DNA from: Xanthomonas sacchari
GTDB lineage: Bacteria; Pseudomonadota; Gammaproteobacteria; Xanthomonadales; Xanthomonadaceae
NCBI RefSeq assembly: GCF_040529065.1
Contig: NZ_CP132343.1
Span: 372,001 to 436,000, forward strand
Length of the DNA: 64,000 nucleotides
Reading direction: 5' to 3'
The stretch's first letter is position 1, and each line of letters opens with the position of its first letter. Under the pieces are notes generated by a model, which worked only from the letters and a program-made list of their open reading frames with translations, was not told where the DNA came from and searched no databases. This document shows, piece after piece, positions 1 to 8,759 of the stretch. Both the position numbers and the translations under genes were made by a program.

Positions 1-2
1 CC

Positions 3-350
3 GCGACCGCCGACGCCATCGCCGCACGCCTGAGCATCGACGGCCTGGTCGAGCGCTACCGCGCCGACGACGCCAGCGGCGACGGCCTGCCGGCCGGCGA
101 GGGCACCTTCATCGCCTGCAGCTTCTGGCTGGTGGAGAACTACGCGCTGCTCGGCCGCCGCGAGCAGGCGCGCGCGCTGTTCGAGCGCCTGCTCACGCTG
201 TGCAACGACGTCGGCCTGCTGGCCGAGGAGTACGACCCGCGCAGCGGCCGCATGCTCGGCAATTTCCCGCAGGGCTATTCGCACGTGGCGCTGGTCCACG
301 CGGCGCTGCGCCTGCATGGCTTGATCGGCGAACAGGACACCCATCCATGA
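3..350 (+). CDS. GH15-type glucosidase (glucoamylase family), C-terminal fragment
   Basis: The frame is open from the window edge, so only the last 115 residues are seen. They match the end of bacterial glycoside hydrolase family 15 proteins (glucoamylase or trehalase-like enzymes with an alpha/alpha barrel). The stretch GEGTFIACSFWLVENYALLG is the characteristic acidic/aromatic motif near the catalytic base, and NFPQGYSHVALVHAA follows as in that family. The stop overlaps the zwf start as ATGA, so the two genes are probably translationally coupled, linking glucan or trehalose hydrolysis to glucose-6-phosphate oxidation. Exact substrate cannot be told from the fragment. Confidence 0.85.
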   Translation, partial: ATADAIAARLSIDGLVERYRADDASGDGLPAGEGTFIACSFWLVENYALLGRREQARALFERLLTLCNDVGLLAEEYDPRSGRMLGNFPQGYSHVALVHAALRLHGLIGEQDTHP

Positions 351-2128
351 GCGATGCCTCCCAGACCACTCCTCCCTGCCTGATCGTGGTGTTCGGCGCC
401 CGCGGCGACCTGACCCGCCGCCTGGTGCTGCCGGCGTTGTACAACCTGCGCCACAGCGGCGCGCTGCCCGAGGAGTTCGCGGTGATCGGCGTGGACCACG
501 GCGCGGTCAGCGAAGTGGCCTGGCGGCGCATGCTCGGCGATGCGATGCGCGGGCTGATGGCCGACCGCGACGCCGAGTTCAAGGCCGACGGCCTGGACGA
601 GGAGGTGTGGGGCTGGCTGCGGTCGCGCCTGCACTACTTGCGCGGCGACTTCAACGACGCCGGCACCTATCGCAGCCTGGGCGCGCTGCTGGAGAAGATC
701 GGCGCACAGTACCGCACCGGTGGCAACGTGCTGTTCTACCTGGCCACCGCGGCGCGTTTCTTCGCCCCGGTGATCGAGCAGCTGGGGGCGGCCGGCCTGG
801 TCAAGCAGAGCGCCAACGGCGGCTGGCGCCGGGTGATCGTGGAGAAGCCGTTCGGCCATGACCTGCAGAGCGCGCGCGAACTCAACGCCATCGTCGGCCG
901 CGTGCTCGACGAGGATCAGGTGTTCCGCATCGACCATTTCCTGGGAAAGGAAACGGTGCAGAACATCCTCGCCTTCCGCTTCGCCAACGGCCTGTTCGAG
1001 CCGGTGTGGAATCGCGACCGCATCGACCACGTGCAGATCACCGCGGCCGAGACCATCGGCGTGGAAGGCCGCGGCGGTTTCTACGATCCCACCGGCTGCC
1101 TGCGCGACATGGTGCCCAACCACCTGTTCCAGCTGCTGGCGATGATCGCGATGGAACCGCCGGCGGCCTTCACCCCGGCGGCGATGCTGCGCCGGCGCGC
1201 CGAGGTGATCGAGGCGGTGCGGCCGCTGAGTCCGGCCGACGTGGTGCGTGGCCAGTACGCGGCCGGCGCGATCGGCCGCAATGCCGTGCCCGGCTACCGC
1301 GAGGAAGACACGGTGCCGCCGGATTCCAATACCGAGACCTACGTGGCGATGAAGCTGCAGGTGGACACCTGGCGCTGGGCCGGCGTGCCGTTCTACCTGC
1401 GCACCGGCAAGCGCCTGCGCGAGCGCACCACCGAGATCGCAATCCGCTTCAAGCCGGCGCCGCTGGCGCCGCTGCGCAGTGCCGAGATCGGCGGCTACGG
1501 TCCTGACTGGCTGGTGCTGCACATCCAGCCTGACGAGGGCATCTCGCTGCAGTTCGACGTCAAGCGTCCGGGCGCGCGGGTCAGCCTGGCGCCGGTGCGC
1601 ATGGATTTCCGCTACCGCGACTGGTTCCCCAAGGAATACACGGTGGGCTACGAGCGCCTGCTGCAGGACTGCATGCACGGCGAGGCCGGCCTGTTCCAGG
1701 ACGCGACCATGGTCGAGGCGGCCTGGACCATCGTGCAGCCGATCCTCGACGCCTGGCAGACCTCGGCCGACGAAACCCCGCAGTACCCGGCCGGCAGTGC
1801 CGGCCCGGCGGCGGCCGATGCGCTGCTGGCGCTCAACGGCGGCCATACCTGGCGCACCCTGACCGCGGGGCGCCGCCCGCCGCCGCGGCGCCCGCCCGAA
1901 GCCACCGCCACGACCGAGACCCGGCCGGTGACGCCGGCGCCGAAGCGCGTCGCCGCCAAGGCGGACAATGGCGCTACGTCCGCCGCGTCGCGCAAGTCGA
2001 CCAAGCGAAAGACAGCCTCTGCGCCAGCGAAGACGCCGGCGCCGAAGCAGGTCGCCAAGAGCGCCGCGAAGAAAGCCGTCAAGCGCGCGGCCAACAGCAC
2101 CGCGAAGCGTCCCCCGCGCAAGCGCTGA
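347..2128 (+). CDS. zwf: Glucose-6-phosphate 1-dehydrogenase with a basic C-terminal tail
   Basis: Cytosolic enzyme oxidising glucose 6-phosphate to 6-phosphogluconolactone with NAD(P)+, feeding the Entner-Doudoroff and pentose phosphate routes. The N-terminus has the dinucleotide-binding turn FGARGDLTRR, and the active-site signature RIDHFLGKETVQN is present. The start at 347 overlaps the upstream stop and gives a normal N-terminus (MSDASQTTPPCLIVVFGARG). The protein is 593 residues against about 490 usual. The extra ~86 residues (about 508-593) are almost only Lys, Arg, Ala, Pro, Ser and Thr, resembling histone H1-like tails of bacterial DNA-binding proteins. Catalytic identity is secure; the role of the tail is unknown. 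Confidence 0.95.
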   Translation: MSDASQTTPPCLIVVFGARGDLTRRLVLPALYNLRHSGALPEEFAVIGVDHGAVSEVAWRRMLGDAMRGLMADRDAEFKADGLDEEVWGWLRSRLHYLRGDFNDAGTYRSLGALLEKIGAQYRTGGNVLFYLATAARFFAPVIEQLGAAGLVKQSANGGWRRVIVEKPFGHDLQSARELNAIVGRVLDEDQVFRIDHFLGKETVQNILAFRFANGLFEPVWNRDRIDHVQITAAETIGVEGRGGFYDPTGCLRDMVPNHLFQLLAMIAMEPPAAFTPAAMLRRRAEVIEAVRPLSPADVVRGQYAAGAIGRNAVPGYREEDTVPPDSNTETYVAMKLQVDTWRWAGVPFYLRTGKRLRERTTEIAIRFKPAPLAPLRSAEIGGYGPDWLVLHIQPDEGISLQFDVKRPGARVSLAPVRMDFRYRDWFPKEYTVGYERLLQDCMHGEAGLFQDATMVEAAWTIVQPILDAWQTSADETPQYPAGSAGPAAADALLALNGGHTWRTLTAGRRPPPRRPPEATATTETRPVTPAPKRVAAKADNGATSAASRKSTKRKTASAPAKTPAPKQVAKSAAKKAVKRAANSTAKRPPRKR

Positions 2129-2222
2129 AGCGGTGCTCTGGGCACTGGCATGAGCGCCAGTGTCCGGGGAGATGCCGCCATGTCAGGGAGGAGCGGCACA
2201 GCCGCGGCGGCTGGATCCTGCA

Positions 2223-2408
2223 GTCGGGGCTGAAGCCCCTCCCACAATGGAAGGATTGGCGGCGCGCGGACACAGCGCGCTTGCCGAGCATTGGCTTTGG
2301 CTAACCGGCATGTCATGGGAGTTCCATCGTCCCCTGTTGTCGAAGCCAGCAAGCGTCATCGCGCCTGAAGCTCTCGACCGCAGTTGTGGGAGGGGCTTCA
2401 GCCCCGAC
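2223..2408. repeat. Inverted pair of REP-like elements in the zwf-antiporter gap
   Basis: The 470 bp between the convergent genes zwf and the antiporter hold no credible ORF. They contain two copies of GTGGGAGGGGCTTCAGCCCCGAC, at 2386-2408 on the plus strand and at 2223-2245 on the minus strand, about 140 bp apart. Each copy forms its own hairpin (GGGGCTTCAGCCCC) and the two could also pair with each other. Placement between convergent genes is typical of REP/BIME sequences. No other signal was recognised here. Confidence 0.8.
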
Positions 2409-2598
2409 GCGACCACGCCCGACTGCGCGCGCACCACGCTGCAGTGGGCGCGTGCCTCGGCCACTCGTCGGCACTCCCATCGCGATCCGTCGCGCGTGGC
2501 AACGGCGTACCCACCGTAACCGCGGTTATCGGCAGCGACGAGCGCACATCACGCAGTGCACGCCTGTGACACCGCTGGCCGTGCGGCCTAGCCACGCA

Positions 2599-4437
2599 TC
2601 AACTGCGCTGCTGTCCCGCGCTTGTTGCGCCCGTCGCATCCGCCGGCCCCGCCGTCGGATCGTTGACGTCGGCCTCGAACAGCTTGGTCAGGTCCGCGCG
2701 CGCCGCGCGCGCGGTCTGCACCACCGCGGCCTCGTCGTCGTAGACCAGGTGCTGGGCGCGCAGCAGTTGCGAGTCGTGTTCGCGGAAGCGGGCGATACGG
2801 TCGCGCGCGGTGGCCGCGTCCAGGCCCAGGCCGAGCAGCACCTGCTCGCTCAGTTCCAGGCTGGAAGCGAACACCTCGCGGAACGGTTCGGCGCCCAGGT
2901 CCATGAGTCGCCAGGCGTGCTGGCGGTTGCGCGCGCGCGCCAGCACCTTGGCGGTGGGGTAGAGCCGGCGGATCAGCCGCGTGGTCTTGATGTTGGTTTC
3001 CGGGTCGTCCATCGCCACCACGAAGATGCGGATGCCGTCGCTGCCGGCCGCGCGCAGCAGGTCCGGGCGGCTGGGGTCGCCGTAGTAGAGCTGGTTGCCG
3101 AAGCGGCGTAGGTCCTCCACCGTGTCCGGATTGTGTTCCAGCGCCACGAACGGGATGCGCTGCGCGGTCAGCAGACGCGCCACGATCTGGCCGAAGCGAC
3201 CCATGCCGGCGATCAGCACCTGCGCGCGCTGCGCATCCACGGTGTCGTACTGCGCGGCTGGCGGTGGTGGCTGTTTGCCCTTGCCGGCCTCGCTGCCGCC
3301 GAGCAGGCGCTGCATGCCGATCAGCAGCAGCGGGGTCAGCGCCATCGACACGCCGACCACTGCGACCAGGCGGTCGTGGGTGGCGTCGTCTAGCAGGCGC
3401 ACGCGTTGCGCCTCGGTGAACACGACGAAGGCGAACTCGCCGCCCAGCCACAGCAGGCTGCCCAGTAGCAGCGCGCTGCGCCAGGGCAGGCGCAGCACGC
3501 GGCCGATGCCGGCCAGCAGCGCGAACTTGACCAGCAGCAGCGTGGCCACCGCACCGGCGATCAGCCACGGCTCGGCGACGATGCGGTCCAGGTCGATGCC
3601 CATGCCCACGGCGATGAAGAACACGCCCAGCAGCAGGCCCTGGAACGGCTCGATCTGCGCCTCCAGCTCGTGGCGGAATTCCGAATCGGCCAGCAGCACG
3701 CCCGCCAGGAACGCGCCCAGGCTGGGGCTGAGCCCGGCCTTCTGCAGGAACCAGGCGTTGCCCAGCACCACCAGCAGCGCACTGGCGGTGAACACCTCGG
3801 GCATGCGCGTGCGCGCCACGGTGCGGAACAGGTGGCGCAGCACGAAGCGCCCGCACAGCACTACCAGGGCCAGCGCGCCCAGCGCCTGGCCCACTTCCGT
3901 CCAGGTCAGGGTGTCGTTCTTGGCCCCGCCGAGCAGCGGCACTGCGGCCAGCAGTGGGATCGCGATCAGGTCCTGGAACAGCAGAATGGCGAAGCCGAGC
4001 CGGCCGTAGTCGCTGTTGAGCGCCTTGCGCTCGGCCAGCAGTTGCAGGCCTACCGCGGTGGAGGACAGCGCCAGCGCCAGGCCGATCACCAGCGCGCTCT
4101 TCCAGTTCATGCCCATGCACAGCGCCAGCGCGCCCAGCGGCAACGCGGTCAGCGCGACCTGGGCCGACCCGGCGCCGAACACCGCATGCCGCATCACCTT
4201 CAATCGCGCCGGCGACAGCTCCAGGCCGATCAGGAACAGCAGCATCACCACGCCGATCTCGGCGGCGTTGAGGATGCGCTCGGTGTCTTGCACGAAGCCC
4301 AGCCCGTCCGGCCCCAGCACCACGCCCGCGGCCAGGTAGGCCAGCACCGCGCCCAGGCCCAGCCGCTTGAACACCGGCACCGCGATCACCGCGGCCAGCA
4401 GCAGCACCATCGCCAGTTCCAGGCCGCCGCTATGCAT
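2599..4437 (-). CDS. Monovalent cation:proton antiporter-2 (KefB/KefC-like) with TrkA-N domain
   Basis: Inner-membrane K+ (or Na+)/H+ antiporter of the CPA2 family. Residues 1 to about 380 are a run of hydrophobic helices typical of the Na+/H+ exchanger domain, beginning with LELAMVLLLAAVIAVPVFKR. A Rossmann RCK/TrkA-N domain follows, with the nucleotide loop GMGRFGQ, then a charged cytosolic tail. At 612 residues it matches KefB/KefC (about 600-620). I chose ATG 4437 rather than 4458 because GGAG lies 8 nt upstream of it. No KefF/KefG-type ancillary oxidoreductase gene is adjacent, so glutathione gating is unproven. Could also be a YbaL-like homologue. Confidence 0.9.
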   Translation of the reverse strand: MHSGGLELAMVLLLAAVIAVPVFKRLGLGAVLAYLAAGVVLGPDGLGFVQDTERILNAAEIGVVMLLFLIGLELSPARLKVMRHAVFGAGSAQVALTALPLGALALCMGMNWKSALVIGLALALSSTAVGLQLLAERKALNSDYGRLGFAILLFQDLIAIPLLAAVPLLGGAKNDTLTWTEVGQALGALALVVLCGRFVLRHLFRTVARTRMPEVFTASALLVVLGNAWFLQKAGLSPSLGAFLAGVLLADSEFRHELEAQIEPFQGLLLGVFFIAVGMGIDLDRIVAEPWLIAGAVATLLLVKFALLAGIGRVLRLPWRSALLLGSLLWLGGEFAFVVFTEAQRVRLLDDATHDRLVAVVGVSMALTPLLLIGMQRLLGGSEAGKGKQPPPPAAQYDTVDAQRAQVLIAGMGRFGQIVARLLTAQRIPFVALEHNPDTVEDLRRFGNQLYYGDPSRPDLLRAAGSDGIRIFVVAMDDPETNIKTTRLIRRLYPTAKVLARARNRQHAWRLMDLGAEPFREVFASSLELSEQVLLGLGLDAATARDRIARFREHDSQLLRAQHLVYDDEAAVVQTARAARADLTKLFEADVNDPTAGPADATGATSAGQQRS

Positions 4438-4671
4438 GAGTCGTCTCCATCGCCGCATTATGCGGCCGCCAATGCGACCGTCTGCTGACCCGGGCTGTGG
4501 GGGCGGGTGTTCGTTGGGCTCTGCGAACCCGAGAGGTGGGAACGGATGGGCGGTGCTGCTGGCCTTGCTATGGAGGAGGGATCGCCGCCTGGTCAGAGCG
4601 CTGTGCTTGTGGCCTGTGGCGTGGTCGCGTTGCGCCTGAAGGGGGCATCGAGCAAGCGCAAGCGCACACGC

Positions 4672-4739
4672 GTAGGAGCGGCTTCAGCCGCGACCGTGCC
4701 TTACCGGCAACGTCTCGTCGCGGCTGAAGCCGCTCCTAC
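4672..4739. repeat. REP-like inverted pair (GTAGGAGCGG type)
   Basis: GTAGGAGCGGCTTCAGCCGCGAC at 4672-4694 is followed by its reverse complement at 4717-4739, with a 22 bp spacer. Each copy folds alone (GCGGCTTCAGCCGC) and together they form a long hairpin, the usual layout of a REP doublet. It lies in the 589 bp gap between the antiporter and the PatZ-like gene, which are divergently transcribed, so it is upstream of both rather than at a terminator position. Confidence 0.88.
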
Positions 4740-4871
4740 GAGACGGTGGGATGCGCGGCAAAAAACAGGTGGTTCGAGATGCCCCGAGTAGAGCGCGTGC
4801 GGCCATTGGGGTCGTTTTGAATCCAGCAACACACGCGAGCCGTGAACACCGGACAGCCGACCGAAGCCCCT

Positions 4872-4894
4872 GTGGGAGGGGCTTCAGCCCCGAC
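4872..4894 (+). repeat. Single REP-like element (GTGGGAGGGG type)
   Basis: One copy of GTGGGAGGGGCTTCAGCCCCGAC, the second sequence subtype, lies about 130 bp before the PatZ-like gene. It differs from the 4672 subtype by paired changes in the stem (GCGGC/GCCGC against GGGGC/GCCCC). Nothing else was recognised between 4740 and 5026. Confidence 0.8.
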
Positions 4895-5026
4895 GCACGG
4901 AGGCCGAAATCGCGACAGTGCGCCCTGTCGCCGAACGCGCGGCACGGTCGGCCGCAAGACCCGGATCATCCCCGCGCCGCGGCCAGCCGTGTACCGTTAG
5001 CGCATTCGCTCGCCTCTGCCGCCGCC

Positions 5027-7723
5027 ATGAGCACCTATCACCTGCAGTCCGTGTTCCGCCCCGCCTCGGTCGCCATCGTCGGCGGCAGCCCGCGCGAGCG
5101 TTCGGCCGGGCGGGCGGTGGTGCGCAGCCTGCGCGCGGCCGGGTTCCCGGGGCAGATCGGCTGGGTCAGCCCGCGCTACCGCGAGATCGACGGCGTGCCC
5201 ACGGTGCGCCGGCTCACCGATCTGCCGTGGGTGCCGGACCTGGTGGTGATCACCGCGCCGGCGCGGATGGTGCCGCGCATCGTGTCGATCGCCGCGCGGC
5301 GCGGCGTGGCTGCGGCGATCATCCTCACCGCCGGGCTCGGCAGCGGGCCGGGCTCGGCCGCGGCGCGGGTGGAGAGCGCCGCACGCGCCAAGGGCCTGCG
5401 CATTCTCGGCCCGCACTGCCTGGGCGTGATCGCCCCGCATGCGCGGCTCAACGCCAGCATCGCCGCGCATTGTCCGCAGCCGGGCGACCTGGCGCTGATC
5501 TCCGAATCCAGCGCCATTGCCGCGGCGCTGGTGGAATGGGGCGTGGCGCGTGCGGTCGGCTTCTCGGCGGTGGTCTCGCTGGGCGACGCGCTGGACGTGG
5601 ACTTCGCCGACCTGCTCGACTATTTCGCCACCGACTACCGCACCCGCGCGATCCTGCTCTATGTCGAGCACATCCGCGACGCGCGCAAGTTCATGTCCGC
5701 CGCCCGCGCCGCCGCGCGCGCCAAGCCGGTGGTGGTGGTGAAGTCGGGCCGGCAACTGCGCATCGACCCCAACGCCGACACCCACGTGCAGGCGCTGGCC
5801 AGTTCCGATGCGGTGTACGGCGCCGCGTTCGCCCGCGCCGGCCTGCTGCGGGTGCGCGCGCTGGACGAGCTGTTCGCCGCCGCGGAGACGCTGGGCCGGC
5901 TCAGCACCTTCCCCGGCCGGCGCCTGGCCATCCTCAGCAACGGCGGCGGCGTCGGCCACCTGGCGGTGGATACGCTGGCCGATCTCGGCGGCACCCTGGC
6001 CACGCTGTCGGCGCCCACCCAGCAGCGCCTGGAACAGGCATTGCCGCAGGAATGGTCGCACCGCAATCCGGTGGACATCGTGGTGGACGCCGACGGCGAG
6101 CGCTATGCCGCCGCCGCCGGCGCGCTGCTGGAGGATCCGGAGAACGATGCGGTGCTGGTGGTCAACGTGCCCACCGCGTTCACCTCTTCCGCCGAGGCGG
6201 CGCAGGCGCTGACCCGCATCCTCGGCCAGCGCCCGCGCCACCACCGCAACAAGCCGGTGTTCGCGGTGTGGCTGGGCAACGACGAGAGCGCCACCGCCAC
6301 GCTCAACGCCGCGCGCATTCCCACTTACGCCACCGAGGCCGACGCGGTGCGCGGCTTCATGCACCTGGTGCGCTACCGCGAGGCGCAGGCGGCGCTGATG
6401 GAAACGCCGCCGAGCCTGCCCGACGATTTTGCCTTCGACGCCGCCGCCGCGCGTGGCATCGTCGACGCCGCGCTGGCCGCCGGGCAGACCTGGCTGGACC
6501 CGCTGGCGACCACGCGGCTGCTTGCCGCCTACGGCATCCCCACCGCGCCGGTGGAACACGCCGCCGATGCCGAGGCCGCGGCGCAGGTGGCCGCGCCGAT
6601 GCTCGCGCAAGGCTCGGCGGTGGCGGTGAAGATTCATTCGGCCGACATTCCGCACAAGTCCGACGTGGACGGCGTACGCCTCAACCTGGTCAGCGTGGAG
6701 GCGGTGCGCGATGCGGCCGAGGGCATCCTCGCCCGCGCGCGCGCCGCGCGTCCGGATGCGCGCATCGACGGCGTGCTGGTGCAGCCCTCGCTGCTGCGGC
6801 CGAAGGCACGCGAGTTGATCGCCGGCATCGCCGACGATCCGACCTTCGGCCCGGTGATCGTGTTCGGCCGCGGCGGCACCGCGGTGGAGGTGATCGACGA
6901 CAAGGCGCTGGCGCTGCCGCCGCTGGACCTGCGCCTGGCCCACGAACTGATCGGCCGCACCCGCGTCAGCCGCATCCTCAAGGCCTACCGCGACGTGCCG
7001 GCCGCCGACGAGCGCGCGGTGGCGATGGTGCTGGTCAAGCTGGCGCAACTGGCCGCCGACCTGCCGGAGATCCGCGAGCTGGACATCAACCCGCTGCTGG
7101 CCGACCGCGACGGGGTGATCGCGGTCGACGCGCGGGTGGCGGTGGCGCCGTCGCGGCGCCTGCACAAGGGCCGCGGCCATCCGCGCTTTGCGATCTTTCC
7201 GTATCCCAAGGAGTGGGAACGGCGCATCGTGCTCAACGACGGCAGCGCCGCGCTGGTGCGTCCGGTGCGGCCGGAGGACGACGCGCTGTTCCGCAGCTTC
7301 TTCGCCCGTGTCACTGACGAAGACCTGCGGCTGCGCTTCTTCCAGGCGGTCAAGCATTTCAGCCACGAGTTCATCGCGCGCCTGACCCAGCTCGACTACG
7401 CGCGCTCGATCGCGCTGGTGGCGATCGAACCGCGCAGCGGCGACATGCTCGGCGCGGTGCGCCTGCACGCCGACGCCGACTACGACCGCGGCGAATACGG
7501 CATCCTGATCCGCTCCGACCTCAAGGGCCACGGCATCGGCTGGCAACTGATGCGGATCATGATCGAGTACGCCGGCTGGCTCGGCCTCAAGGTGGTCGAA
7601 GGCCAGGTGCTGCGCGAGAACCGCACCATGCTGGCGATGTGCCAGCAACTCGGCTTCAAAGCCACGCCGGATCCGGACGACGCCACGCTTATGGACGTGG
7701 TGTTGCCGGTGGCGCAGCACTGA
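5027..7723 (+). CDS. Acyl-CoA synthetase (NDP-forming)/GNAT fusion, PatZ-like protein lysine acetyltransferase
   Basis: 898 residues, close to enterobacterial Pat/PatZ (about 890). The order is a CoA-binding Rossmann domain (about 5-140, starting YHLQSVFRPASVAIVGGSPR), succinyl-CoA-ligase-like domains (about 150-460), an ATP-grasp domain (about 480-700, with FGRGGTAVEVIDDKALALPP), and a C-terminal GNAT domain (about 735-895, acetyl-CoA loop KGHGIG). Known members acetylate lysines of acetyl-CoA synthetase and other central enzymes. The start at 5027 begins directly at the CoA-binding domain; an in-frame extension to 4751 lies in repeat-bearing DNA and was rejected. Two sirtuins in this window could reverse its action. 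Whether the synthetase half is active was not determined. Confidence 0.9.
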   Translation: MSTYHLQSVFRPASVAIVGGSPRERSAGRAVVRSLRAAGFPGQIGWVSPRYREIDGVPTVRRLTDLPWVPDLVVITAPARMVPRIVSIAARRGVAAAIILTAGLGSGPGSAAARVESAARAKGLRILGPHCLGVIAPHARLNASIAAHCPQPGDLALISESSAIAAALVEWGVARAVGFSAVVSLGDALDVDFADLLDYFATDYRTRAILLYVEHIRDARKFMSAARAAARAKPVVVVKSGRQLRIDPNADTHVQALASSDAVYGAAFARAGLLRVRALDELFAAAETLGRLSTFPGRRLAILSNGGGVGHLAVDTLADLGGTLATLSAPTQQRLEQALPQEWSHRNPVDIVVDADGERYAAAAGALLEDPENDAVLVVNVPTAFTSSAEAAQALTRILGQRPRHHRNKPVFAVWLGNDESATATLNAARIPTYATEADAVRGFMHLVRYREAQAALMETPPSLPDDFAFDAAAARGIVDAALAAGQTWLDPLATTRLLAAYGIPTAPVEHAADAEAAAQVAAPMLAQGSAVAVKIHSADIPHKSDVDGVRLNLVSVEAVRDAAEGILARARAARPDARIDGVLVQPSLLRPKARELIAGIADDPTFGPVIVFGRGGTAVEVIDDKALALPPLDLRLAHELIGRTRVSRILKAYRDVPAADERAVAMVLVKLAQLAADLPEIRELDINPLLADRDGVIAVDARVAVAPSRRLHKGRGHPRFAIFPYPKEWERRIVLNDGSAALVRPVRPEDDALFRSFFARVTDEDLRLRFFQAVKHFSHEFIARLTQLDYARSIALVAIEPRSGDMLGAVRLHADADYDRGEYGILIRSDLKGHGIGWQLMRIMIEYAGWLGLKVVEGQVLRENRTMLAMCQQLGFKATPDPDDATLMDVVLPVAQH

Positions 7724-7736
7724 GGACGGCGCCGCG

Positions 7737-8147
7737 ATGTCGACGTTCTCGCCGAGCCTGTTGCAACCGCGTCACGCGATCCTCTCCGGTCAGCCGGAGG
7801 ACGCCTCGCTGGAAATCCTGCTGCGTCCTTTCCTGCATGATGGCGAGATCGTGGACACCGCGATCTGCCTGGACGGCATCGCGCTGCCGTCGCTCAGGCT
7901 CGGCGCGCTGGCCGGCCAGCGCTTCGACTTTCCGCGCAATCCGCAGGACGGCTACATCGACGGCTCGCTTTACCTGGCCGGCGTGCACCATCCGGTCGAC
8001 GTCGACACGCTGACCTTCCATCTTTCGCGCGACGGGCAACTGACGCTCGTGGCCAAGGGCGTCTATGCGTTCGATGTCGAAGGCCTCGATGGCCTGGGCA
8101 AGGTGCCCTTCACCCTGGCGATGCGGTTGAGCACGTGCGCGCTGTGA
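7737..8147 (+). CDS. Conserved hypothetical protein, 136 aa
   Basis: Begins 13 bp after the PatZ-like stop, so it is probably co-transcribed with it. No signal peptide, membrane segment or known motif is visible. The composition is that of a small soluble protein rich in beta-strand-like alternation (EIVDTAICLDGIALPSLRLG, then VHHPVDVDTLTFHLSRDGQL). High third-position GC matches neighbours, which supports it as a real gene. I do not recognise the family and assign no function. Confidence 0.7.
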   Translation: MSTFSPSLLQPRHAILSGQPEDASLEILLRPFLHDGEIVDTAICLDGIALPSLRLGALAGQRFDFPRNPQDGYIDGSLYLAGVHHPVDVDTLTFHLSRDGQLTLVAKGVYAFDVEGLDGLGKVPFTLAMRLSTCAL

Positions 8148-8260
8148 GCGGGACTGCGCGACTTCGCACAACGGCATGCCGCCATGGACATCCATCGCAT
8201 CATGGACTCCATCGCCGCAAACGCTGATCCGCATCCGACACCTGCCCAGAGGAGATTCTC

Positions 8261-8641
8261 ATGTCGTTCAAACCAGAGCGCTACACCTCGGTCTCCCCGT
8301 ATCTCATCGTCGACGGCGCGCAGCGCACCCTCGAGTTCCTGGTCGCGGTGTTCGATGCCGAGCCCTTGCGGCAGATTCCCGGCGAGGGCGGCCTGCTCGC
8401 CCATGGCGAGGTACGCATCGACGACACCGTGGTGATGTTCTGCGATGCGGTCGATGGCTGGCCGGCGCTGCCGGCGCATGTGCACGTCTACGTGCGCGAC
8501 GTGGATGCGACCTACCAGCGTGCGTTGGCCGCCGGCGCCACGGCGGTGCAGGCGCCGATGCAGAAGGACGATCCGGACCGGCGTGGCGGCTTCCGCGACC
8601 CAGGCGGCACGACCTGGTGGGTCGGGCAGCAGGTCGGTTGA
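8261..8641 (+). CDS. VOC superfamily (glyoxalase/bleomycin-resistance-like, PhnB-type) protein
   Basis: 126 residues with the paired beta-alpha-beta-beta-beta layout of vicinal oxygen chelate proteins. The opening SVSPYLIVDGAQRTLEFLVAVFDAE and the closing GGFRDPGGTTWWVG are typical of the PhnB/YdcE branch. AHVHVYVRDVDATYQRALAAGA is the second repeat. Such proteins include glyoxalases, dioxygenases and antibiotic-binding proteins; the substrate cannot be named. The SD-like GGAG at about 8252 supports the start. It stands alone, 113 bp after the previous gene. Confidence 0.85.
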   Translation: MSFKPERYTSVSPYLIVDGAQRTLEFLVAVFDAEPLRQIPGEGGLLAHGEVRIDDTVVMFCDAVDGWPALPAHVHVYVRDVDATYQRALAAGATAVQAPMQKDDPDRRGGFRDPGGTTWWVGQQVG

Positions 8642-8759
8642 GCGAGCGCAGGCACCAGCACGCCTGACGCCACGCATCGCTGCGTCGTCGTCGCGCTCTG
8701 CCCAGGCCGTGCCCGCCGGCGCCGTCGAGCGGCGCGCGACAGGCAAGGCGCGGTGACGG

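Noticed and set aside
275..1846. Long minus-strand ORF (523 aa) across zwf
   Set aside because: It is the antisense of a well-supported gene, rich in His, Arg and Gln, with no recognisable domain. High GC makes such long shadow frames common.
4751..5026. N-terminal extension of the PatZ-like protein to ATG 4751
   Set aside because: The extra 92 residues come from DNA containing a REP element and do not resemble the family. The domain starts right after ATG 5027.
4997..7720. Long minus-strand ORF (907 aa) opposite the PatZ-like gene
   Set aside because: Low-complexity Arg/His/Gln-rich translation exactly antisense to a clear multi-domain gene.
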